From Actinomycetes bacterium (GTDB taxonomy: Bacteria; Actinomycetota; Actinomycetes; Actinomycetales; Cellulomonadaceae), in NCBI GenBank assembly GCA_021793115.1, contig JAJYTJ010000076.1, positions 1-17,202 of the forward strand: a stretch of 17,202 bases of DNA, written 5' to 3'. Positions 1 through 7,083 of the stretch are shown here, in pieces. Under the pieces are notes generated by a model. That model ran no database searches. It was not told where the DNA came from and saw nothing but the letters and a program-made list of their open reading frames with translations. The translations under genes and the position numbers were made by a program. Each line of letters begins with the position of its first letter. Position 1 is the first letter of the stretch.

Positions 1-505
1 GGGTGAGCACCGCGGACACCAGCACCGACACCGCGATGCCGACGAGCCCCGCCAGCTCGTGGAGCTTGCCCACGACGACGTTGGGCCGGTCGTCCGCGCC
101 GAGCATCGCCCGGACCGCCGTCCGTAGCGCCGAGACCGCCGAGACGGCGCTGAGCACGAGCATCACGATCGCGATGGCGCCGGCGACCGAGAGGCTCGCC
201 GAGAGCCGCAGCTGCCCGGGATCGATGAGCCCCGTGCCGGTGCCGCCGACGTCGACGAGGCCCGGCATTGTCCGGTCGATCGTCGCGAGCACCGTCGCCC
301 GCAGCGCCGCGTGCTGGCCGAGCACCGCCGCGAACACCGTCCAGCCCAGCGTCAGCGCGGCGAAGAGGGAGAAGAGCGTCGCGTAGGCGATGCCCCCGGT
401 CAGCAGGCCGCCACCCGCGGAACCGAAGCGTGCGAGGGCTCGCGCGGGTCGCGTGACGCGCCACCAGGCCGCCACGCGCTCGAGGCGGTCCCGAAGCGCG
501 CGCAC
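1..505 (-). CDS. YihY/virulence factor BrkB family membrane protein (3' part beyond the left edge)
   Basis: Reading the minus strand from a GTG at 505 gives an open frame of 168 codons that leaves the window at position 1, so the C-terminal part is missing. The N-terminus is basic (MRALRDRLERVAAWWRVTRP). It is followed by a family-typical stretch, GGGLLTGGIAYATLFSLFAA, near residues 30-50, and by further hydrophobic segments near residues 50-63, 105-125 and 150-168. YihY/BrkB proteins are polytopic inner-membrane proteins of unclear function, once confused with RNase BN. The gene starts 9 bases after the stop of the RNA ligase-like gene. There is no good ribosome binding site, but a TAGGCT box (517-512) lies 6 bases before the GTG, which would suit a leaderless transcript. 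The family call is by motif recognition only. Confidence 0.82.
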   Translation of the reverse strand, partial: MRALRDRLERVAAWWRVTRPARALARFGSAGGGLLTGGIAYATLFSLFAALTLGWTVFAAVLGQHAALRATVLATIDRTMPGLVDVGGTGTGLIDPGQLRLSASLSVAGAIAIVMLVLSAVSAVSALRTAVRAMLGADDRPNVVVGKLHELAGLVGIAVSVLVSAVLT

Positions 506-511
506 CTCGCG

Positions 512-517
512 AGCCTA
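512..517 (-). promoter_or_regulatory. Candidate -10 box of a leaderless promoter for the YihY gene
   Basis: TAGGCT reads on the minus strand 6 bases before the GTG start at 505 and overlaps the TAG stop of the upstream gene. The TAnnnT-N6-start arrangement recurs at five other genes here. No clear -35 hexamer is visible, and a six-base box may be chance. Confidence 0.35.
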
Positions 518-1086
518 CGGTCGGGTGCCGTCCGGCGTGCTGCGGGCGGGCCCGGTGAGGGCGAAGCTGCGCACCGGGCGCCACACGCCGTCCTCGTCGT
601 TGACGTAGCGGTCCAGCGCCGTCACCTCGAACGTGCCGTCGAAGTCCGCGAGCTTCTGCTCCACGGCGTCCAACGCGTCGTCGTCGACCTCCTGCGCCAC
701 CGTGACGTGCGGGTGGTACGGGAACCGCAGCGGCCCCGCCAGGGGCCCCCGCCGGGTCGCCAGCTCGAGCTGCTCGCAGTCGGCGATGCCCCGCGCGAGC
801 GCCACGAACACCACGGGCGACACCGGCCGGAACGTCCCGGTCCCCCGCAGGTGGACGACGAACGGCCCGTGCGCCGCCGCGATCGCCTCGAGGTGGGCGT
901 CGACGTCCGCCAGCACCCCGCGCGCCACGACCACGGGTCCGACGAGCGTCACGTGCGGCGCGATGGTCGCCGCCTCCGGGTCCCCGCTGGCCAGCCGGGC
1001 CGCGGCGAGCAGGCCGGCGTGCGGCTCGGGCACCGTGACGACCACCCCGAGGACCACCTCGTCGGGCCCCGGCGCGGGCAGCGTCA

Positions 1087-1087
<1 letters not shown>
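515..1087 (-). CDS. 2'-5' RNA ligase / 2H phosphoesterase family protein
   Basis: This 190-residue soluble protein carries two histidine motifs of the 2H phosphoesterase superfamily: HVTL at residues 45-48 (in APHVTLVGP) and HVTV at 127-130 (in YHPHVTVAQ). Such proteins act on 2'-5' RNA links or cyclic phosphates (LigT/ThpR type); the real substrate of actinobacterial members is not known to me. The ATG at 1087 shares one base with the trpS stop (TGATG), so translation is probably coupled to trpS. A longer in-frame extension upstream would only be the shadow of trpS. Its place between trpS and a membrane protein gives no clear functional hint. Family certain, cellular role uncertain. Confidence 0.88.
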
Positions 1088-2472
<1,385 letters not shown>

Positions 2473-2474
2473 TC

Positions 2475-2480
2475 AGGCTA
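2475..2480 (-). promoter_or_regulatory. Candidate -10 box of a leaderless promoter for tatB
   Basis: TAGCCT on the minus strand is followed by GACCCG and then the GTG start at 2468. Six bases between box and start fits transcription starting at the first base of the start codon. A -35 element is not evident. The 56-base gap between the anti-sigma gene and tatB would otherwise have no function. Confidence 0.5.
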
Positions 2481-2524
2481 GCCCACCGCCTCCCCGCGCC
2501 CGTGCCGGGCCCGGTCGCAGCAGG

Positions 2525-3430
2525 TCAGGGCGCCTTCAGGGCGCGGGCCAGCACGGACCAGCCGCGCCCGATCCGGGCCGGCACCCCGTCGTCGTACGGC
2601 GCCGCCGGGAACGCCGCGACGAGCGTGTCGACGTCCGCGCCGTCGGCGGGGGCCACCACCTCGACCACCGTGTCGTCGGCCTGCCACGCGACGTGCCACG
2701 GCTCCGACGAGAGCACGTACACGGTGCGCCCACCCACCTGCTGCGTGGGTTGCCCGGCGAGCGCGGCGACGTCCAGCCGGCCCGGCCGCTCGCTGACCAC
2801 GGCGGTGGACGTGGGGCAGCTGAGGTCCACCTCGACGCCCGACGCCTGCGGGCGCGTGGCCGTGACGGACCATCCGGACGGCAACGCCGGCACCCAGGCC
2901 GCCGTCCCGGAGCCGGACGCCGCCGGCGCCGGCGCGGCCGCCTCCCCGAGCGTGTTGAGCGCCAGGCCCGGGTGCGCCGACGGCACCACGGCGGGACGGG
3001 CGCCGAGCGAGAACAGGCTCGCGGCGACGAGCCCGATGCCGGCGACGGAGCCGAGCACGATGCGCGACGCGAGGCGCGGGCCGCCGGGCACGTCCGGGCG
3101 GGGCGCGCCCCGCAACGGTCCGGACGAGCGTCCGAGGAGCAGGCCCGACGAGCGGCCCGGCAGTGGCGTCGTCGGCACGAACGGGTCGGGGTGCTGCGGC
3201 GGCGCCAGCGCGCCGGCCGGGGCCAGCGACAGCAGGCGTGCGGTGAGGTCGGGTGCCGGTTCCAGGGGTTCGGCGGCGGCGGTCGACAGGGCGCGGCGCG
3301 CCGCACGGGCCGCCGCCAGCTCGTCGGCGCACTGCGGGCACGCGGCGACGTGCGCCAGGGCGCGCTCGGTCTCGTCGGGCGGCAGCTGGCCGTCCACGAG
3401 CGCGCTGAGCCACGAGCCGAGATGTGTCAT
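2525..3430 (-). CDS. rseA: ZAS-type anti-sigma factor (RseA-like) paired with SigE
   Basis: This 301-residue membrane protein should hold SigE inactive at the membrane. Its N-terminal domain has the zinc-associated anti-sigma motif H27-x3-C31-x2-C34 (HVAACPQC). A proline- and glycine-rich linker (about residues 55-118) leads to one membrane helix (about 122-144, [20 protein letters not shown]). About 155 residues outside the membrane follow, with no family I can name. The ATG at 3430 overlaps the sigE stop by four bases (ATGA), so the two are translationally coupled. The M. tuberculosis RseA is, as I recall, much shorter, so the long outer domain is notable. The symbol follows the actinobacterial sigE partner and is by context. 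Confidence 0.88.
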   Translation of the reverse strand: MTHLGSWLSALVDGQLPPDETERALAHVAACPQCADELAAARAARRALSTAAAEPLEPAPDLTARLLSLAPAGALAPPQHPDPFVPTTPLPGRSSGLLLGRSSGPLRGAPRPDVPGGPRLASRIVLGSVAGIGLVAASLFSLGARPAVVPSAHPGLALNTLGEAAAPAPAASGSGTAAWVPALPSGWSVTATRPQASGVEVDLSCPTSTAVVSERPGRLDVAALAGQPTQQVGGRTVYVLSSEPWHVAWQADDTVVEVVAPADGADVDTLVAAFPAAPYDDGVPARIGRGWSVLARALKAP

Positions 3431-3996
3431 CCGCGGCCCTCGTCGGGCGCGCCCGCGGGCACCGGCTCCGGACGGCGGTGCCCGAGCGACTCCCGCAGCC
3501 GCGCCCGCGCCCGGTGGATCCGCGACCGCACGGTGCCGAGCTTGATGCCCAGCGTCACCGCGATCTCCTCGTAGGAGAGGCCCTCGATGTCGCACAGCAC
3601 CACGGCTGCCCGATACTCCGGCGGCAGGTCGTCCAGCGCGCGCTGCACGTCGGAGTCGAGGTTGCCGTGCTCGTAGGCCCGCTCGGGCGACGACAGGGCG
3701 TCCGACGAGGGCCACGCCGCGGTCTCGTCGCCGGTGGCGTCCATGCGGATGCGCTTGCGGCGGCGCGCCTGGTCGAGGAAGAGGTTGGTGGTGATGCGGT
3801 GCAGCCAGCCCTCGAACGTGCCGGGGACGTAGGAGTCGAGCGAGCGGAACACCCGGACGAAGGTCTCCTGCGTCAGGTCCTCCGCGTCGTGCCGGTTGCC
3901 CGTGAGCCGGTAGGCCAGCCGGTACACGCGAGCGGAGTGCTCGCGCACGATCTCCTCCCACGTCGGCGCCTGCCACTCGGCGGGCTGCACGGTCAT
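3427..3996 (-). CDS. sigE: ECF RNA polymerase sigma factor SigE
   Basis: This 189-residue ECF sigma factor directs RNA polymerase to envelope-stress promoters. Region 2 spans about residues 20-85 ([20 protein letters not shown], then [20 protein letters not shown]). Region 4 spans about 122-170 ([20 protein letters not shown], then [20 protein letters not shown], the -35 recognition helix). These stretches are close to what I remember of mycobacterial SigE. The ATG at 3996 has a clear GAGGAGA ribosome binding site at 4007-4001. An ECF-type promoter upstream (GGGAAC, 17 bases, CGTT) suggests that SigE drives its own gene. It overlaps the anti-sigma gene by four bases, and the divergent O-methyltransferase is the conserved neighbour on the other side. 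Confidence 0.95.
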   Translation of the reverse strand: MTVQPAEWQAPTWEEIVREHSARVYRLAYRLTGNRHDAEDLTQETFVRVFRSLDSYVPGTFEGWLHRITTNLFLDQARRRKRIRMDATGDETAAWPSSDALSSPERAYEHGNLDSDVQRALDDLPPEYRAAVVLCDIEGLSYEEIAVTLGIKLGTVRSRIHRARARLRESLGHRRPEPVPAGAPDEGRG

Positions 3997-4048
3997 CGGG
4001 TCTCCTCGTCGTCGGGCCTGGTCCGCCCCAGTGTCCCAGCACCTCCTG

Positions 4049-4075
4049 AACGCGCGCTGAGCGGCCGCGGTTCCC
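4049..4075 (-). promoter_or_regulatory. ECF/SigE-type promoter of sigE
   Basis: On the minus strand GGGAAC (4075-4070) and CGTT (4052-4049) are separated by 17 bases. This agrees with the known SigE/SigH-class pattern, a GGAAC -35 and a CGTT -10. Transcription would start near 4042, leaving a leader of about 45 bases before the sigE ATG. It suggests positive autoregulation. No other GGAAC in the window that I checked has a CGTT at this distance. Confidence 0.68.
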
Positions 4076-4097
4076 GGCCCGACCGGGGGTGCACCGA

Positions 4098-4103
4098 TAC
4101 CCT
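4098..4103 (+). promoter_or_regulatory. Candidate -10 box for the O-methyltransferase gene
   Basis: TACCCT fits the TAnnnT form of actinobacterial housekeeping -10 boxes. It would place the transcript start near 4110, about 24 bases before the proposed start at 4134 and 13 before its GGGAGGG ribosome binding site. It lies inside the alternative 5' extension from GTG 4089, arguing against that start. The -35 is not recognisable. Confidence 0.45.
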
Positions 4104-4133
4104 GGTGACCAGGTCCGATCCCGGGAGGGCGCC

Positions 4134-4766
4134 ATCAGCACCGACAAGGCCCAGTCCTGGGCCTACTGCGAGGACTTCGGCACCGAGGACGGCGTGCTGC
4201 TGGCGGCGCGCGAGCGGGCGGCCCAGCTCGGCTGCACGCCGGTGACGCCGGGGGTCGGGGCGGTGCTCTCGGTGCTGGCGGCCACGGTCTCGGCCCGCGC
4301 CGTCGCGGAGATCGGCACGGGCGCCGGCGTCAGCGGCCTGTACCTGCTGCGTGGCATGGGTCCCGATGCGGTGCTCACGACGATCGACGTCGAGGTGGAG
4401 CACCAGCGGGCGGCGCGCGAGGCGTTCGCCGACGAGGGTGCCCGGCCCACCCGCACGCGTCTCATCGCCGGCCGCGCGCTCGACGTGCTCCCCCGCCTCA
4501 CCGACGGCGGCTACGACCTCGTCTTCGTCGACGCCGACCCGGAGAGCTACCCCGCGTACCTGCAGCACGCCGTGCGCCTGGTGCGACCCGGTGGCGTGCT
4601 GGCGATCGACGACGCCTTGTGGCGGGACCGCGTCGCCGATCCGGCCAAGCGCGACGAGGTGACGACGACCGTGCGCGAGGTGGGCCGCGCCGTGCGCGAG
4701 GACGACCGCCTGCTCCCGGCGCTGCTGCCGACGGGCGACGGCCTCCTGGTGGCCGTCCGCCGCTGA
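4134..4766 (+). CDS. SAM-dependent O-methyltransferase (Rv1220c-like), probable ATC start
   Basis: This class I methyltransferase of about 210 residues has the SAM-binding motif [17 protein letters not shown] near residues 54-70, an acidic motif II ([11 protein letters not shown]), and a [17 protein letters not shown] segment typical of the family-3 O-methyltransferase fold (caffeoyl-CoA/catechol type). The substrate is unknown. It is divergent from sigE, as for Rv1220c. The start is odd: the frame has a GTG at 4089, but a promoter-like TACCCT lies at 4098-4103, and a strong GGGAGGG (4123-4129) sits 4 bases before an ATC at 4134, giving (M)[15 protein letters not shown] take ATC 4134 as the likely start; the alternatives are GTG 4089 or an ATG-to-ATC sequence change. 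Confidence 0.85.
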   Translation: MSTDKAQSWAYCEDFGTEDGVLLAARERAAQLGCTPVTPGVGAVLSVLAATVSARAVAEIGTGAGVSGLYLLRGMGPDAVLTTIDVEVEHQRAAREAFADEGARPTRTRLIAGRALDVLPRLTDGGYDLVFVDADPESYPAYLQHAVRLVRPGGVLAIDDALWRDRVADPAKRDEVTTTVREVGRAVREDDRLLPALLPTGDGLLVAVRR

Positions 4767-4807
4767 CGGGCGGCGGGACCGGCCCAGCGCGGCAGGGCAC
4801 GGCCCGT

Positions 4808-4891
4808 CACGTTCCCGCGGCAGCACGCATCCCGCCAGGTTCCCGCGACAGGGCACGGCCCGCCAGGTTCCCGCGGCAGGACGCGTCCGGT
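4808..4891. repeat. 28-bp tandem repeat, three full units plus a partial one
   Basis: Units lie at 4808-4835, 4836-4863 and 4864-4891. Each opens with CASGTTCCCGCGRCAG and continues with a variable 12-base tail. The preceding bases (about 4791-4807, GGCAGGGCACGGCCCGT) match the end of another unit. Units differ at a few positions, so the array is not a fresh duplication. The unit differs from the array at 5025-5179. Confidence 0.88.
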
Positions 4892-4981
4892 CGGCATCGG
4901 AGCACTGGCGCGTGCCGCATCGCCATTCGCGACCCTCGCCCATCACCATCCCCACCCCGCGCACCCCTCGAGTGGCGATGG

Positions 4982-4999
4982 GTGGAGCCGTTTGACGTC
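4982..4999. repeat. Left copy of the 18-bp direct repeat bracketing the GGCTCCAC array
   Basis: GTGGAGCCGTTTGACGTC here and GTGGAGCCGGTGGACGTC at 5192-5209 match at 16 of 18 bases in the same orientation. Their GTGGAGCC part is the inverted form of the array core. The right copy runs into the pepA stop codon. Confidence 0.8.
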
Positions 5000-5024
5000 C
5001 TCGCACGGCGTGTCGCTGTCATCA

Positions 5025-5179
5025 GACTCCACTGAGCGACGGTCGGCTCCACTCGAGGGCCGGTCGGCTCCACTGAGTGACGAACGGCTCCACTCGAGGG
5101 CCGGTCGCGGCTCCACAGGGTGGCGACGGGCTCCACTCGAGGGCCGGTCGCGGCTCCACAGGGTGGCGACGGGCTCCAC
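5025..5179. repeat. Phased GGCTCCAC array, eight copies
   Basis: GGCTCCAC begins at 5045, 5066, 5086, 5109, 5129, 5152 and 5172, with a one-mismatch copy (GACTCCAC) at 5025. Steps are 20, 21, 20, 23, 20, 23 and 20 bases, close to two helical turns. Between the cores two spacer types alternate, one containing CTCGAGGGCCGGTC and one shorter. Bases 5086-5128 and 5129-5171 are an exact 43-bp tandem duplication, so the right half expanded recently. The core appears in the opposite orientation just outside both ends (4982-4990 and 5192-5200). Confidence 0.92.
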
Positions 5180-5199
5180 TGACCCGGCCGAGTGGAGCC
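5172..5199 (-). terminator. Hairpin just downstream of pepA (possible terminator)
   Basis: GGCTCCACT (5172-5180) and AGTGGAGCC (5191-5199) form a perfect 9-bp GC-rich stem with a 10-base loop, starting 8 bases after the pepA stop codon on the minus strand. There is no T-run, so it is not a classic intrinsic terminator. The left arm is the last copy of the repeat array. Confidence 0.45.
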
Positions 5200-5207
5200 G
5201 GTGGACG

Positions 5208-6788
5208 TCAGTGCAGGTCGGCGAGGTACTGCAGCAGCAGGCGCGCGCCGAAGCCCGTGGCGCCTTCGGTGATCTCGTGCTTGTCGGCGGCCGCACGGGC
5301 GGGGCCGGCGATGTCGAGGTGGGCCCAGCGGCGCTGCCCGACGAAGTGGCGCAGGAAGAGCGCCGCGAACACCGACCCCGCGCCGGCCTTCGGCTCGTTG
5401 GCGGTCTGGCGCACGTCGGCGATCGCCGAGTCGGTGGTGGACGCGTAGTCCTCGACGAGCGGCATGGGCCACACGCGCTCCCCCGAGGCGTCACCCGCCG
5501 CGGCCAGTGCCGCGACGAGCTCGTCGTCGGTCCCGTACAGCGCTCCGATGCCGGTGCCGAGCCCGATCCGTGCCGCGCCGGTGAGCGTGGCGACGTCGAT
5601 GAGCACGTCGGGGTCGAGCCTCGCGTCGGCGAACGCCAGGCCGTCGGCCAGCACCATGCGCCCCTCGGCGTCGGTGTTCATCACTTCGACCGTGGTGCCG
5701 CCGTAGGTGGTGACGACGTCGCCCGGCCGGTACGACGAGCCGCCGAAGTGGTTCTCGGCGAGCGGGAGCACCGCGGTGACGCGGTGGATCGAGCGCGACT
5801 GCGCGGCGCCGATGACCGTCGCCAGCGCGACGGCCGAGCCGGCCATGTCGGTCTTCATGGTGATCATCGACTCGCGCGGCTTGATGTCCAGGCCGCCGGT
5901 GTCGTACGTGATGCCCTTGCCGACCACCACCACGTGCTTGCCGCCCGGCGCCGCCGGCGTGTACCGGAGCACGACGAGACGCGGCGGCGACGCCGAACCG
6001 GCACCGACCGCGAGCACCGCGCCGAACCCCTGGGCCGCGAGCTCCTTGGGACCGAGCACGTCCACCGACAGACCCGCCTCGCCCCCCAGCCGGCGCGCCC
6101 GCTCGGCCAGCCACTCGGGCGTCTTGACGTTGGACGGCGTGTTCGTCAGGTCGCGGACCAGCCACGTCGCGGCGGCGTGCACCTTGGCCGCGACGACGGC
6201 CGCGCCGGCGCGCTGCCCGTCGCGCCCCAGCAGCACGAGATCGGCCGAGGCCCTGGGCTCGTCGGACGCCGCGAGGGACGGCATGCGGTACGCCGCCAGC
6301 AGGTAGCCCTCGACCACGGCGCGCGTGAGGGTGGCCACGGTCGAGGCGTCGGCGCGGGCGTCGTCGCCCAGCGTGGTCGCCACCGCGCCCAGACCGCGCA
6401 CCGACCGCGCCAGCGCCGCCCCGGCGCGACGCAGCGCGGCGGGACCGCCGTCGCCGACGCCCACCAGCACGATGCGCAGGGGCAGCCCGACCCACGGCAG
6501 GCGCACGGCGGAGCCCGCGGGACGCGGCAGGTGGACCACGTGGGCCTCGCCCGCGGCGCCGGCCATGCCGGCCCGCTCGGCGAGCTCGGCCAGGTCGATG
6601 CCGTAGCGCGCGGCGACCTGCGCCGTGCCGATGCCGGGGACGAGCCCGTCGTCGCCGGGCCGAGCGGGTGCGACGGGCACCGCGACCGCCTGCACCGAAC
6701 CGTCGGTCAGCAGGGGGGTGTCCGCGAGCGGGGCACCGGAGAGCGTGACGGTGGGAGGCGTGCGGTGCCGCAGCTCGGGTGCGGCCAT
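5208..6788 (-). CDS. pepA: Leucyl aminopeptidase (M17 family)
   Basis: This 526-residue cytosolic di-metal peptidase should remove N-terminal residues from peptides. All M17 active-site residues are present with the spacing of E. coli PepA: K291 and D296 (GKGITYDTGG), K303 (DIKP), D314 (MKTDMAGS), and D373, E375 and R377 in NTDAEGRMVLADGLAF. Residues 1-200 form the variable N-terminal domain, the rest the catalytic domain. The ATG at 6788 lies 4 bases after the DUF3117 stop; no clear ribosome binding site is seen, so translation is probably coupled to that gene. The frame upstream of this ATG is the shadow of DUF3117. Its stop falls in the bracket repeat of the neighbouring array. Confidence 0.95.
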   Translation of the reverse strand: MAAPELRHRTPPTVTLSGAPLADTPLLTDGSVQAVAVPVAPARPGDDGLVPGIGTAQVAARYGIDLAELAERAGMAGAAGEAHVVHLPRPAGSAVRLPWVGLPLRIVLVGVGDGGPAALRRAGAALARSVRGLGAVATTLGDDARADASTVATLTRAVVEGYLLAAYRMPSLAASDEPRASADLVLLGRDGQRAGAAVVAAKVHAAATWLVRDLTNTPSNVKTPEWLAERARRLGGEAGLSVDVLGPKELAAQGFGAVLAVGAGSASPPRLVVLRYTPAAPGGKHVVVVGKGITYDTGGLDIKPRESMITMKTDMAGSAVALATVIGAAQSRSIHRVTAVLPLAENHFGGSSYRPGDVVTTYGGTTVEVMNTDAEGRMVLADGLAFADARLDPDVLIDVATLTGAARIGLGTGIGALYGTDDELVAALAAAGDASGERVWPMPLVEDYASTTDSAIADVRQTANEPKAGAGSVFAALFLRHFVGQRRWAHLDIAGPARAAADKHEITEGATGFGARLLLQYLADLH

Positions 6789-6792
6789 GCCG

Positions 6793-6960
6793 CTAGCCGA
6801 CTGCCGAGGCGAGGGCCTCACCGAGCTCGGTGGCCTCGGTGGCGGACAGCTCGACGACCAGGCGGCCACCGCCTTCCAGCGGAACCCGCATCACGATGCC
6901 CCGTCCCTCCTTGGTCACCTCGAGCGGTCCGTCGCCGGTCCTCGGCTTCATGGCGGCCAT
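6793..6960 (-). CDS. DUF3117 family protein (55 residues, Rv1211-like)
   Basis: The minus strand from ATG 6960 reads MAAMKPRTGDGPLEVTKEGR, then GIVMRVPLEGGGRLVVELSA and a short acidic end, stopping at TAG 6795-6793. This is close to the small actinobacterial DUF3117 proteins (M. tuberculosis Rv1211), which are strongly conserved but have no known function. A clean AGGAGAGG ribosome binding site lies 6 bases before the ATG. A second in-frame ATG (codon 4) is possible, but the upstream one fits the family. There is no signal peptide or membrane helix. It is followed 4 bases later by pepA and preceded by its own promoter region, so DUF3117-pepA looks like a two-gene unit. Confidence 0.92.
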   Translation of the reverse strand: MAAMKPRTGDGPLEVTKEGRGIVMRVPLEGGGRLVVELSATEATELGEALASAVG

Positions 6961-7014
6961 GCGGGGCCTCTCCTTCGCTGTCGCACCGGTGCCCGGGTGG
7001 GCGTCCGGGGTTCC

Positions 7015-7035
7015 AGGTCACAGTCTAGGTCACAG
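7015..7035 (-). promoter_or_regulatory. DUF3117-pepA promoter region with a 9-bp direct repeat
   Basis: On the minus strand CTGTGACCT occurs twice (7035-7027 and 7023-7015), 12 bases apart. Between and overlapping them is TAGACT (7027-7022), a good TAnnnT -10 box about 62 bases before the DUF3117 start. No clear -35 is seen. The repeat could be an operator over the -10 box; no regulator is recognised. Confidence 0.5.
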
Positions 7036-7083
7036 CACCCTCACGGGTCCCGACGCCCGGCGCCCCGACCGGCGCTTCCACCG

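Larger units (their letters stand above)
4767..5207. other. Non-coding region between convergent genes, filled with tandem repeats
   Basis: These 441 bases separate the O-methyltransferase (plus strand) from pepA (minus strand). Open frames here translate only as repeated low-complexity peptides and show no family, so I consider it non-coding. It holds a 28-bp tandem repeat on the left and a GGCTCCAC array on the right, separated by about 130 bases (4892-5020) in which I see only flanking repeat fragments. Inverted repeat TGACGGGC/GCCCGTCA (4764-4771 and 4802-4809, 30-base loop) could be a weak transcript end for the methyltransferase. Confidence 0.8.

Noticed and set aside
2512..3306. Long overlapping frames across the anti-sigma and other genes as extra genes
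   Set aside because: They are rich in Arg, Pro and Ala with no recognisable motif, as expected for off-frame readings of GC-rich coding DNA.
4808..4891. GGGAAC on the minus strand of each 28-bp unit as SigE -35 elements
   Set aside because: No CGTT follows at 16-19 bases in any unit, and there is no gene start downstream in that direction.
4808..5179. The two repeat arrays as a CRISPR locus
   Set aside because: Units are contiguous or share repeated spacers, the core is only 8 bases, and no cas gene is near. CRISPR spacers should be unique and of similar length.
4767..5207. A small repeat-containing protein encoded in the gap
   Set aside because: Frames on both strands stay open only because of high GC. 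They translate as low-complexity repeats in several frames at once and lack a convincing start.
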